64,000 bases of DNA from contig CAWDAZ010000002.1 in assembly GCA_963800475.1 (NCBI GenBank), positions 124,001-188,000 on the forward strand, in the 5' to 3' direction. Positions 46,387-56,413 of this stretch are shown here, piece by piece. Below the pieces are notes generated by a model. The model had not been told where the DNA came from. It made no database searches and saw only the letters and a program-made list of their open reading frames with translations. Both the position numbers and the translations under genes were made by a program. Numbering within the stretch: position 1 is the stretch's first letter; each line of letters begins with the position of its first letter. The stretch is from Palsa-465 sp963800475. Lineage in GTDB: Bacteria > Actinomycetota > Thermoleophilia > Solirubrobacterales > Solirubrobacteraceae.

Positions 46387-46772
46387 GGGCAGCTCGACCC
46401 ACCGACGCCGAGCGACCGATGCTCCGGAGGATGCAAAAGCTCGCTTTGGCATCCCGCGCCAGCAACGGAGCAGGACATCGCCGGCCCGGCCGTCGCGGCC
46501 CGCGGAGCGGACCGCGGTCGCGAGGCGAAGCGGCCACGTCGCACCGTGACCGGTGTAGGCGTCAAGCAGCAGCCTGCTGACGCCCATCGATGGTCGTGCT
46601 CGAACGTGATCACGGGCGTCGCAGGCCTGTTTTTCGGTACGACGAGCATGCCGCCCGCGCCGAGTTCAGACCCGCCTTGTGCGGCAACGAGGGGCCACGC
46701 GCGACGACTCGCAGTGGCTAGGAACGGAGCGCTTGGCGGGGACCGCGTCCGTCGGCGCCGCCCAACACCAAG

Positions 46773-47036
46773 GTGCCGGCGGGAAGATCATCCCACGCCT
46801 CGCCGAGCACGACCTCGAACATCTTCCCGAGGGCGATCTCCAAGGACGGCGGGCGCGGCTCCTACCGGGGCCTGCTCGAGATCGCGAAGGGCGCACACGG
46901 CGGCCGCTCGAAGGTCGTCCGCGACGCGCTGCCGCTCGACGAGCACTCGGCGCTCGGACGCCTACCCGACGATCAGGAGCCTCGATGCGGCGCCTCTGAC
47001 GTTGGCGCCCGTCAAGCGTCACCCCCGCTCGCGTAG
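46773..47036 (+). pseudogene. sufB fragment
   Basis: An isolated 80-residue stretch matches the core of SufB of the Fe-S assembly complex: SPSTTSNIFPRAISKDGGRGSYRGLLEIAKGAHGGRSKVV, then DALPLDEHS, with the expected RSDAYPTI continuing in the next frame. The key cysteine of CDAL is Arg here. No other suf gene and no N-terminal half are present, so this is a decayed remnant, probably from a past insertion or recombination. Confidence 0.65.
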
Positions 47037-48069
47037 CGCAGGGGCGCTTCCTCGACCAGCTTGACCATCTGCCAGTAGGCGATGAGATCCCGCTCTGCGT
47101 CGGTCGTGTTCGCAAAGAAGTGGCGGGCAATCGTCAATTCGCCCCGATCGCGGCCTGCCGCCTGGCTCGGCGATCCAGGCGTGGTCGATCCGCTTGTGGG
47201 CAATCAAACCTATAGCCGACTCGACCTCCGAGCCGCTGCAATCACCGAGTCGCTTGAACACGCCCACACGGATCTCAAGCGATTCCTCAGGATTGACCTC
47301 GCCCATCCGCACATGATCCTCTCCCAGCCGACTGGATTGGGAGACCGGAGCATGAGCGCCGATGACCCACGCCCGCGCCGAGGGGGACGCTCCTGGTACA
47401 TCACCCACCCCGGCTTTGATCCAGCGGAAGACCCGCCAAGTTCGGACGACGGAAACGTCGCTCCGCCGACGGCCCGGACGCCTGCGCCACTAAAGCCGCA
47501 CCCGCTTTCGCTCTGCCGCACGCATCGCGACGACGCGAGCCTTAGCCTCGCTACGCGCGGACACCGGGGGCCTCGTTCCGCCCTCGCCGAGGGTCCGCGT
47601 GCGACGCGAGTTTGGCGAATAGGAGGTGCGTGGTGACGCACCTCCCGAGACTCCCTTTCACTTCCGCACGGGTATCACGAGCGTGGTGCTGTGGCCGGTT
47701 GGGTCCGAGCAGTTGTCTCAGCTGGGCAGTAAGCGTTGGTCGATCGGCTGCTCTGCTCTCTGGGGGGTGCCGTTCAGCTCCGCGCCGAGGGCCAGAAGAT
47801 GCGCGACCATCCGTCGGTCGCAGCGTGCAGAGACGTTCTCGAGCCGCCTTCTCGTCCACGAGCCGGGCCGCGGCCCAGAGCAGGAGGGTCGCGGAGCAAC
47901 AGCGCGTCGATATCACCAGCATGGATCGTCTGCGCCAACGCTGGGCGAGCGGATCGGTCTTCGCCAGCCGGCCGCGCGGTCGTCCGCGCCGATCCTAAGG
48001 GCGGCCACAAGCAAATAGATAGCCCTCGGGGGGGACGGACACACGCCGATCGTCGAGCTGTCGTAGTCG
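47037..48069. other. Unrecognised stretch
   Basis: About 1 kb. Open frames exist on both strands but none shows a domain, signal peptide or good start. It may be eroded coding sequence. Nothing further is supported. Confidence 0.45.
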
Positions 48070-50166
48070 TCAGCTCGCGCGCCACCACGGCGTCGACGCG
48101 CTGGGGTCCTGGAGGACGTTCGAGGTGCAATGCACTTCGCCGGGCACGATGTGGGCGTAGTACCAGTCCTCGATCCAGCGCACGCGCACGCCGTGCCTGG
48201 CGAAATGTCGTTCGATCGAGGTCGCTAACGCGTCGTGTCCGTCGACGATGGGCCGTGAGGCCGCGGTGCCGCGAACTCGCCGGGACGGAGCGGCACGCCG
48301 TTCACCGTAGCTGGCAGGGCGGAGACCAATCCGCCCGACTCGCGCTCGTACAACGTCGGCGCCGGATGACCTCGTTGTCGCGCACGCCGGTGGCGCGCTC
48401 CAACGTCGCGAGCGCGCGATCGATATGACGGGCAGCCGCGCGAGTGGCCTCCATCTCCTTCGGGTCGGCGAGCAGGCTGTCCACGGTGCGCGCCGCCCGC
48501 ACGATGCCCTCGGTGCCGTAGCGGGCGAGCCCGGCGAACAGGCGAGCGCCGCCGTCGCCGGCCGCGCGCAGCCGTTGGAGTAGCCGGATCCCCGCGACCG
48601 GATCCTCGACGGCGATCGTCCAGCCGTGCCGAGTTGTTCGGTACGAAACTCACGATCTCGTCCACGTGACCGACCGCCAGCCAACTCGTGTCGATCACGA
48701 GCGGCCGGTGCGCGCCCTGCGCCCGCAGCATCCGGATGAAGGTCGGATCGGGCGCGCGCCGGCCACCCGCGCCCCAGATGATTCGCCCATCGGGGAAGCG
48801 CGCGCGCCCGTGGCGGTACGGCGGGATCGCCTCGAAGTTCCCCGTCGAGCTCATGGTGTCGAGGTTGCGGGGACGTGAAGGTTGAGGCGGCGCATCGCGT
48901 GCGGCGTCGTAGGCCTGGACGACGCCGACACCTGGTCCGCGCAGCTGGCTGAACACCAGGCGGGAGCCGTGGCGCAGCAGGTGGCCGGCCGGCGGGTTAT
49001 CCGCGTCACGGTTCTTAGTGGCCGAGCGAAGCAGCAGGGTGATCGTGTTCTGGCTCCCGTTGGGCCCCGGCATCGAGACATACGCCGGCTGGAAGAAGTC
49101 CTGCATCCAGCGGTCGCCGTTCACGCCCGCGAGCAGATCGAGGCGGACATCCGGGGATACCGCACTCAGCGCGGCGCGCCATTGCCGGCGGTAGGCAGCT
49201 CGCCCCTGCGCATCGAGCGTGTCAAACGTCCGTTGGTCGATCGGCCGATCGTGATGGTCGATGTTCGGAATCGCGTCCCCGGTCGATTCTGCATCAGTGT
49301 TGTGGTTGGGGGCCGATGCCGAACGTGGCAAAAACTCGCTCGAGCGGCATGGTGTTGTCCTCGAAGAGCACTGGCGCCATCCGGAAGCGCACAAAGTTGG
49401 TCGCGACGCGGCCGCGCGCCTGGACCCTCAGGACGACGCGCAGACTGCCGTCCCAGACGGCGCGATTGCGGATGATGTCGAGTCCCTCGAGCACGAGCTT
49501 CGCCCCTCGCCGCAGCTCTGCCACGGTAAGCGGGCCACCGCTGCCCAGCGATTTCCAGGCGCCCCGACGTAGCACGAAGAGCCGCGCGCGACGGGGCTGC
49601 GACGCGATCACCGAGATCCGCACGCGCGTGCCGGCCGGCGCGCCCCGCCACGGAAGCAGCCTCACGGGCGCCATCTGGGCGAGGTCACGCGGCCCGTTGA
49701 CCCGGTTGTCCGAGGCGTCATTGCAGCCCGCGAGCTGAGCGTCGGTGAACCGCTTGAGGTTTGCGCGGGGGCACCGGCGAGCGTCGTCGTCGAGGTTGGG
49801 CAGAACGACGGCGAACGCGCTGGGATCGGATTTGAGGCGCTCGTCCGCCGGCGACACCTCACCGTCGTGGTTGACGTCCGCGAGGACGTCCGCGAGATGG
49901 GGCGCCCGCGCGCGCGCGTGTACAGCCCGGCCGGCGCCTCCGGCCCGGTCGGGGAGTGTTAGAGCGTCCGGCCGAATCTGCAGGACCGGTGCACTAGCGC
50001 CTGCGCCTGCGGCCCACCCCGGGAGCGCTAAAGGGTCCGCCCGAACCTGCATGACCGGTGCACTAGCGCCTACAGCCGCGCCCGGTAGCACCAAGGCGCC
50101 ACCGAGGACGAGCGGAGCAACACATCGCCGCAACCGCAGATAACCGGAGCGCCCCACCTTCATCAC
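48070..50166 (-). pseudogene. Secreted protein-arginine deiminase (PAD-type), frameshifted
   Basis: From 50166 a signal peptide (CVAPLVLGGALVLPGAAVGA) leads into ADVNHDGEVSPADE (EF-hand-like Ca site) and the PAD middle domain. The catalytic domain follows in other frames: GVNGDRWMQDFFQPAYVSMPG, LDTMSSTGNFEAIPPY, IDTSWLAVGHVDEIVSFVP and at the end WYYAHIVPGEVHCTSNVLQDP. The D, H-x-D and Cys of the PAD active site (D350, H471, D473, C645 in human PAD4) are all recognisable. PADs convert peptidyl arginine to citrulline. Frame changes near 49300, 48640, 48500 and 48360 break it as written. Confidence 0.82.
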
Positions 50167-50491
50167 GGACGGCGAAGCCTAACCAAGATCCACTGCTCAA
50201 TGTCAACAGCGCGGCCCCCAGTCTGCCGATGGGCCGGAACTACGGGCCAGCGGTAGTCCGGCAATACTCTCGCTCGGCCGGATCCCAAGCGCAAGAACAA
50301 CCGCCGATTGCTCGTTTCCCGAGCCTACGCCTCGATCGTGCCGATCGCCGGCCCCGGACGGGGGCTTCGCCACGCTAGCGATAGCCCTCACAACCGGACC
50401 TGCTTCCGCGTCGGGACGCGTTTCCCCGACCAGTGGTCGCCCGCCCCGCTTGGCGCGGGGAGCAGCGACGAGCCAGATATCGTGCGCGCGG
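50167..50491. other. Non-coding stretch
   Basis: 325 bp between divergent units. It contains CGCCACGCTAGCGATAGCC, resembling CGCTTGCGATCGCC near 6680, but no gene or clear promoter was recognised. Confidence 0.4.
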
Positions 50492-50944
50492 ATGCGGCCG
50501 CTCGCGGACAGCTTTGAGGTTCGTTTCCCGGGCTTGGCCGCGATGATCGTCCGCGCCCTGGCCCGCGCACCGGAGACCGTACGCCGGCGGGTGCTCACCG
50601 ACGCTTTTGCTCGTGCTGAGCGTGCCTTCAACCGGGGTGACTTCGACGCCGTCTTCGCGTTGTTTTCCCAGGAGGTCGAGTATGTGCCACCACCGCCGCT
50701 GTACGACGGGCCGCCAATCGTCGGGCGCGAGGCGGTGAGACGTTTCTGGGCCGAGATCAGCGAACGATTCGACGAGAGCCGGATCACGAATCTCACGATC
50801 GAGGAAACGGCTCCCGCTCGATTTGCTCGGGCCGCCGAGCTGGTTCACCGTGGGCCCGATCAGGAGCTGCGCTATCGGATCCGACAAACAACTGAGCTTC
50901 GCCATGGACGGGTGGTACATCAGGCCAACGAGTTACTCGCCTAA
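50492..50944 (+). CDS. NTF2/SnoaL-like protein
   Basis: A 150-residue protein from ATG 50492 (an upstream in-frame ATG at 50450 is less likely). The SnoaL/NTF2 fold appears as DAFARAERAFNRGDFDAVFALFSQEVEYVPP, then IVGREAVRRFWAEISERFDES, RAAELVHRGPDQELRYRIRQTTELRHGRVV. This cone fold hosts isomerases, cyclases and binding proteins, so function is open. The frame is intact; a strong terminator hairpin lies 207 bp after the stop. Confidence 0.78.
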   Translation: MRPLADSFEVRFPGLAAMIVRALARAPETVRRRVLTDAFARAERAFNRGDFDAVFALFSQEVEYVPPPPLYDGPPIVGREAVRRFWAEISERFDESRITNLTIEETAPARFARAAELVHRGPDQELRYRIRQTTELRHGRVVHQANELLA

Positions 50945-51151
50945 TCGAGGTTCTCGCTCGCCCGCCTGGCCGCTGCCCCGCCGACACGCGACCGTACCCG
51001 CAGGCTCGGGCAATTCAACCAGCCGACGGCGAGACCCGCCTTCACTCGACGGCGAGCATCCGGTTGAGACCACGAGCGTCCCGCAAAGCGCGGGAAGCGG
51101 GAAGACCTCTCGGCCGCGATGACACGCGCAGGCCCAGTCCGCCCTGTATAC

Positions 51152-51180
51152 GAGGGCCCCGGACGGTTACCGGGGCCCTC
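51152..51180. terminator. Strong bidirectional terminator hairpin
   Basis: GAGGGCCCCGG-ACGGTTA-CCGGGGCCCTC is a perfect 11-bp GC stem with a 7-nt loop between two convergent genes (NTF2-like and MFS). T-tracts are weak, as is usual in high-GC actinobacteria. Confidence 0.75.
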
Positions 51181-51222
51181 TGGTTTGTGGCGTTTGGGGA
51201 CGGCCGCTGATCCCGCGGGCTC

Positions 51223-52744
51223 TCAGGCTGCCGCTTGGGCCCTGGCTTCCTTCGGCGGCTGGGCGCTTGATCGGGCTCCCGCTCGTATGCCGTTGATCAA
51301 GGTGAGTGCGGCGAGGATTCCGAGGGCTGCGAAGCCGGCGTCTACGAGGAAGCCGGCCTGGAAGCCGTGGGTGAGCGCGGCTCCTACTGGATGCGCCTGT
51401 AGGTGAGTCGCCTTCAGGTAGTGGTCGGTTTGGGAGTTCGCAACGGTCGCGGCGATCGCGAGACCGAGCGCTCCGCCGATCTGTTGGGTGGTGTTGATCA
51501 GTCCGCTGGCGAGTCCGGTTTGGTTCTTGGGGACGCCACTGACTGAGGCGATTGTCATCGGGACGTAGGTCAGGCCGAGCCCGAGGGCGATCAGGAGCGA
51601 GGGTCCTAGCAGGTCGTCAACGAATGCACCGCCGACTGGGATTTGTGCGAACCAGATCAGGCCGGCGGTCAGAAGGCTCAGACCGAGGGCAATGACTGGT
51701 CTGGGGCCGGTCCGCGCAACCAGTCGCGGCGCGAGACCAGCGGCGAGGATGATCGTGCCGGCAAGCGGCAGCTGTGGAGAGGCCGGCCTTGATCGCGCTG
51801 TAGCCGAGCACCTCCTGCATGTACAGGGTGAGGAAGAAGAACATGCTGATCAGCGCCGCGCCGACCAGGATCGCGACCGCGTTCGCGCCGGCAACCGCTC
51901 GCAGCCGGAGGATTCCGAATGGCACGAGCGGAGCGGACGCTCGCAGCTCGATCACGACGAACGCTGCAAGCATGACGACGGCGAGCGCGAGCAGCGCGAT
52001 CGTTCGAGCCGTGCCCCACCCGACCTTCTGGGCTTCGATCAACGCGTAGACGAGGGTCGCGAGCCCGGCGCTGACCGAGACCGCGCCGGCAAGATCGAAA
52101 CCGCGCTTGCTCGTCTGGGCGCGGCTCTCGGACAGCAGCCGAGGAGCGATTACTGCCGCGAGGATCGCGACGGGGACGTTGACGAACAGCACCCACCGCC
52201 AATTCAGGCCGCTCGTTAGGACTCCGCCGAGCAGCACGCCCGCGGCGGCGCCAGAGCCCGCGACCGCGCCCCAGATGCCGAGCGCCTTGTTGCGCTCGGC
52301 GCCCTCGCTGAAGATCGCCGTGACCAACGCGAGCGCGGCCGGGGCGAGCATCGCCGCGCCCACTCCCTGGACGGCCCGCGAAGCGATCAGCTGCCCCTGG
52401 CTCTGAGACAGACCGCCCGCCAACGACGCGCCCCCGAACACCACCAATCCGACGATGAACATGTGCCGACGGCCACGCAGATCCGCCAGCCGCCCGCCCA
52501 GCAACAGCAGCCCGCCGAACGCGAGGATGTACGCGTTGACGACCCACGCGAGGTTGTCCTTGGAGAAGTGCAGCCCGTGCTGGATCGAGGGAAGCGCAAT
52601 GTTCACGATCGAGGCATCGAGAATCACCATGAACTCCGCCAGCGCCAACAGCACCAGCGCCCACCAGCGGCGCGGATCCGGCCGCCGGTGCACCGCATCG
52701 GTCGTGAGGACCCGATTCCTTGCTCTGTGAGTGCTTGACGTCAT
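51223..52744 (-). pseudogene. MFS drug exporter (EmrB/QacA type), one frameshift
   Basis: From ATG 52744 (AGGAGG 8 nt upstream) the frame runs through WWALVLLALAEFMVILDASIVNIALPSIQ (TM1 with D in motif D1), LLGGRLADLRGRR (motif A), VQGVGAAMLAPAALALV and motif C-like GSGAAAGVLLGGVLT. It is lost near 51775. Another frame continues to VPMTIASVSGVPKNQTGLASGLINTTQQIGGALGLAIAATV and a final membrane helix. A 14-helix DHA2 exporter results if one base is restored. It is downstream of a TetR gene on the same strand and shares its operator core, so it is the likely regulated exporter. Confidence 0.85.
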
Positions 52745-52764
52745 CACCAACTCCTCCTAAAGAT

Positions 52765-52782
52765 TGCGAGTACTTACTTTCT
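52765..52782. promoter_or_regulatory. Second TetR site before MFS gene
   Basis: GCGAGTACTTACTTTCTT contains the 11-mer GAGTACTTACT (52767-52777), identical to the centre of the large palindrome at the tetR start (53369-53379). It lies 21 bp upstream of the MFS start, between tetR and the exporter. Confidence 0.7.
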
Positions 52783-52804
52783 TCTTGATGAAAAAAGAGA
52801 GAGC

Positions 52805-53359
52805 TCATGCGTGAAACAGCAGATCGCCAACCAGCGTCCGCGCCCAGCGAGCCTTCAGGCGCTCGGCCCCCATCGCCGCGATGAAGTTCGCCAGCATCCC
52901 GATTGCGAAGAACTCCTGGATCGCCGCGTCATCGACGCCCGTCGCCTGTCGGACGAACTCAACCAGCCGCTCGAACCCCTTGCGGACCGCGTCGCGGACC
53001 GCCGGCTCGGTACACGCCGCCGCAGCGTGCAGCTGGATCAGCAGCAAATCACGGTCGGCGAGCACGTCGGCGTACGACTTGCCGATCCGGTCCAGCAGCT
53101 CCTCGGAGCTGAGCCCATCGGCGTCCGCTGCGGCGGTGGCGAACGTCGCCAGGGTCAGGTCAAACGACCGCTCGACCACGGCGATGAACAGCGCCTCCTT
53201 GGTCTCGATCAGCCGAAACATGTAGCCGTCGGATAGCCCCGCGGCCTTCGCGATCTCAATCGTCGGCGTCCCGAAATACCCACGGTCGGCGAACAGGCGC
53301 GTCGCCGCGACGACGATCGTCTCGCGACGCTCATCGGCCGTCATCCGCTTCCGTGACAT
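52805..53359 (-). CDS. TetR-family regulator of MFS exporter
   Basis: A 184-residue TetR protein. The HTH covers about 10-58: RRETIVVAATRLFADRGYFGTPTIEIAKAAGLSDGYMFRLIETKEALF. The C-terminal domain (LLLIQLHAAAACTEPAVRDAV, FFAIGMLANFIAAMGAERL) is of the YfiR/AcrR kind. Its start codon lies inside a perfect 42-bp palindrome, and the palindrome core recurs before the downstream MFS gene, so it should repress both itself and the exporter until a drug-like ligand binds. The frame is intact. Confidence 0.9.
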   Translation of the reverse strand: MSRKRMTADERRETIVVAATRLFADRGYFGTPTIEIAKAAGLSDGYMFRLIETKEALFIAVVERSFDLTLATFATAAADADGLSSEELLDRIGKSYADVLADRDLLLIQLHAAAACTEPAVRDAVRKGFERLVEFVRQATGVDDAAIQEFFAIGMLANFIAAMGAERLKARWARTLVGDLLFHA

Positions 53360-53395
53360 GGAGAAAGAGAGTACTTACTCTCTTTCTCCATGTCA
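53354..53395. promoter_or_regulatory. Perfect 42-bp palindromic operator
   Basis: Two 20-bp arms, TGACATGGAGAAAGAGAGTA and its exact reverse complement, flank a 2-bp centre CT (53374-53375). The tetR start codon (53357-53359) lies in the left arm, so a bound repressor would block both promoter and translation start. The centre matches the site at 52767-52777. Confidence 0.85.
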
Positions 53396-53521
53396 AGCCT
53401 CCTCCGCTCGCGGCAGCCGGGCGCTCGGAGTCGTCCGTCGACGCTCGTCGCGAGGAGTGAGACCCGGGTTACCGGCGTGCGCGCAGCTGCTTTCGCGAGG
53501 CTCACCGGCGCGCCAGTCATT

Positions 53522-54120
53522 TCAGCTCGTCGGCGAGCGCGGAGTGCCCCATCGTCGTGTGACCCTGCGCGGAATGCCAACGTGCGCGCCGACGCGGGCG
53601 AGCAGCTCGAGCAGCTGCCGGCGCTCCTCGTCGCTCAAGTCGCTTGTCAATTGCTGCTCGCGCTGGTCTGCGACGGCGAAGGCTCGTCCGAGCAGTTCAC
53701 GGCCCGCCGGGTGAGATACAGCGCTCGGGCCCTGCGGTCGTCGGGGTTCTGGCGACGCTCGAGCAGGCCGCGCTCTTCGAGCGAATCGACGAACGCGACC
53801 ATTCGGCTGGCGCGACTCCCATCCGTCGGCGATCGCCTGCTGCGTAACACCCTCGGTGCTTGCGACGCTGGCCAGCAGCGCGAACGCTTCGGCTCGAGCC
53901 CCAGCGGGGCAAGCAGCTCATGGAAGGCGCTTGCTAGCGCATATCCGGTGGTCGAGATCGTGAAGCCGACCGACTGCGGCCGCCCTGGTCCAGGAACGTT
54001 GATGCCCTCGATTGGCACGAACCCGCTAGGCGATGCCCCAGCCTCGCCGGAGGATCCGCCGGCGGGTGCGGCGCGACGAGGGCGCCAGGGTCGCGTTTCT
54101 TGTCCATTCTTAAATGACAT
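53522..54120 (-). pseudogene. MarR-family regulator, frameshifted
   Basis: Frames on the reverse strand give GFTISTTGYALASAFHELLAPLGLEPKR, then a DNA-binding wing seen as MVAFVDSLEERGLLERRQNPDDRRARALYLT, followed by a C-terminal helix (DEERRQLLELLARVG) in another frame. Two frame changes (near 53830 and 53700) break it. It is divergent from the MMPL exporter, a common MarR-target arrangement. Confidence 0.75.
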
Positions 54121-54121
54121 C

Positions 54122-54192
54122 TTGACAAACTAGTTTCTCATTGTAATGATTCTTGCGGCATAATTCCGTGGAATCAACAGGCGAGGTTAGAC
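54122..54192 (+). promoter_or_regulatory. AT-rich divergent promoter, marR / MMPL
   Basis: A 70-bp AT-rich gap in GC-rich DNA. TTGACA at 54122-54127 is a consensus −35 for the MMPL direction, with a TAATGAT −10-like hexamer about 16 bp later. Short inverted motifs (ATTGTAAT) could be the MarR site. Confidence 0.55.
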
Positions 54193-56371
54193 ATGTCCCA
54201 GGAGCGCTCCGGCCCCCGTTCCCCAAGCTGGCGCAATCGTCCGTCTCGCCCGCTTCGTGCTGGCCCATCGGCGGCTCGTGGTCGTGCTGTGGCTGCTGCT
54301 CCTCCCCGCCGGGATCTATGGGGCGGGCCACGTATCGAACCGGCTGAAGGTCGACTTCTCGCTCCCCGGTCAGCCGGGCTACGAGACGGCCAAGAAGATC
54401 ACGCACCTGTACGGCAACGGCGGCGACCACCAGCCGACGATCACCTTGTCACGCCCCGCCGGGGGCAGCGGCGCGCGGACGGCGGAAGCTCGCCGCGCGT
54501 TCGACCGCGCCGCGGCCGGGCCGCGGACGCATCGTCGACTGCGCGGCCACGGGCGACCCCCGCTTCATCGGGTGGCGGCGGTCGACGTTCGCGCTGCTGT
54601 TCCCCGGCCCGGGAAGGGGTTCGGCGGCCCGGCGACCCCGGAGGCGATCGCCAACCCGCTCTCCGCCGGCGCTGCCCGCCGGGCTCGCATGTGCGGCTCA
54701 CCGGCCTCGACGAGCTCGCCAGCGGCGGCAGCGAGAAGGGTCCGGGCGTCCTCGCCGAGACGCTGCTCGGCGCCGTCGGCGCGCTGGCGTGCTGGCGTTC
54801 GTCTTCGCGTCGCTCCTGGCGCTGATGCCGCTGCTGATCGCCGCGCGTCTCGATCCTGACGACGCTGCTCGTCGTGCTCGGCCTCACCTACGTCGCCGAC
54901 GTCTCGTTCATCGTCCAGTTCCTGGTCGTCGCTGGTCGGGCTCGGCGTCGCCATCGACTACTCGCTGCTGATCGTCACCCGCTGGCGCGAGGAGCGCGAC
55001 CACGGCCGCGACAACGCCGACGCGGTCGTCGTCGCGATGGAGCACCGCCGGGCGCGCCGTCGCTGCTCTCGGCGCTGACGGTCGCGATCGGCCTGCTCGC
55101 GCTGGTCGTGCTGCCGGTGCCGGGCCTGCGCAGCGTCGGCTACGGCGGCGATGCTCATCCCGCTCGTCTCGACCGTGGTGTCGCGCTGACGCTGCTGCCG
55201 GCGCTGCTGGGCGGCATCGGCCCGCGCATGGACTGGCCGCGCGTGCGCCACGAGGCCCGGCGCCAGCCGCGGCTGGGGCGCCTGGGCGCGCGGTGTCGTC
55301 CGCCGCCGCTGGCTCGCTGCGGCGATCGCGCTCGCCGATCCTGGCCGTGCTGATCATCCCGGTCTTCTGCCTGACGTCGGCCAGACCGCGCGCCGAGCGC
55401 GCTGGCCAAGAGCGGGCCGGCCCACGACGCCTACAGACCGCTGGTCGCAGGCGGGGTCCCCAGCGGCGTGCTCACCCCGATCGAGGTCCTCACCCACGCG
55501 CGACAGCGCACGGCGGTCGCCGGCGCGAGCTCGCGCGCGGTGCCGGGCATCGCCGACGTCGCGCTCTCGACCGCGCCGGACAACAACCGCGACGGCACCA
55601 CGGTCGTCGTCGCGATCCCGCGCACGGAGACGCTGAACGCCAGGACGCTCGCACCCGGTCAACGCGCGGCCGCGACGCGCCGTCGAAGGGCGCCCGGGCG
55701 TCATCGGCGTCACCGGCGACGGCGCGGTCGAGCTCGACTACCTCCACGCCGTGTTCGGCAACTTCCCGCTGATGTTCGCGCTCATCGCGGTGCTGACGTT
55801 CCTGCTGCTGGCCCGGGCGTTCCGCTCGGTCGCTGCTGCGCGGCCAAGGCGGTGGTGCTGAACCTGATCTCGCTGGCGGCCACGTTCGGCCTGATGACCT
55901 GGTTCTGGCAGCAGGGCCACGGCTCGCACGGCGATCTTCGGCATCCCGGCGACCGGCGCGATCACGTTCTGGCTGCCGCTGATGGTCTTCGCGTTCCTGT
56001 TCGGGCTCTCGATGGACTACGAGGTGTTCATCCTCGCCCGGATGCGCGAGGAGTACGACCGCACCGGCTCGACCGACGCCGCGGTCGTCGAGGGGCTCGG
56101 CCGCACCGGCCGGCTGGTCACCAGCGCCGCGCTGATCCTGTTCCTCGCCTTCGCCTCGCTGGCCTCGGCGCCGAACACCGACATCAAGGTGCTCGCGACC
56201 GGGCTCGGGCGTCGGCATCCTGCTCGACGCGACGGTCGTGCGGGCGCTGCTGCTGCCGGCGCTGGTCTCGCTGTTCGGCCGCTGGAACTGGTGGCTGCCG
56301 GGGGGGTCGCGAAGGTGCTGCGCGTCTCCCCGGCCGTCCCGGCTGGCGATCGAAACGGCCGACCAGTATGA
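54193..56371 (+). pseudogene. MMPL/RND-type exporter, many frameshifts
   Basis: The pieces assemble one MMPL transporter: FVLAHRRLVVVLWLLLLPAGIYGAG (TM1), KVDFSLPGQPGYETAKKI, the first SSD-like membrane block (LLGAVGALA, LLVVLGLTYVADVSFIVQFLVV, then YSLLIVTRWREERDHGRDNADAV), a second extracytoplasmic loop, and the second block (LMVFAFLFGLSMDYEVFILARMREEYDRTGSTDAAVVEGL, SAALILFLAFASLASAP). About ten single-base frame changes occur in 2.2 kb, mostly extra bases, while the residues between them are well conserved. Exports lipids or drugs in its family. The neighbouring marR gene is the likely regulator. Confidence 0.82.
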
Positions 56372-56379
56372 CACCACGC

Positions 56380-56401
56380 GTAATTATCTAATTCTGATTA
56401 C
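56380..56401. promoter_or_regulatory. AT-rich inverted repeat before epimerase gene
   Basis: GTAAT-TATCTAATTCTG-ATTAC is a 5-bp inverted repeat in an AT-rich island 12 bp upstream of the epimerase start, likely part of its promoter or operator. Confidence 0.4.
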
Positions 56402-56413
56402 CCACGGCGGGTC

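Noticed and set aside
47082..47636. 184-codon frame as a gene
   Set aside because: No recognisable domain and proline/arginine-rich tail; competing frames on the other strand are equally weak.
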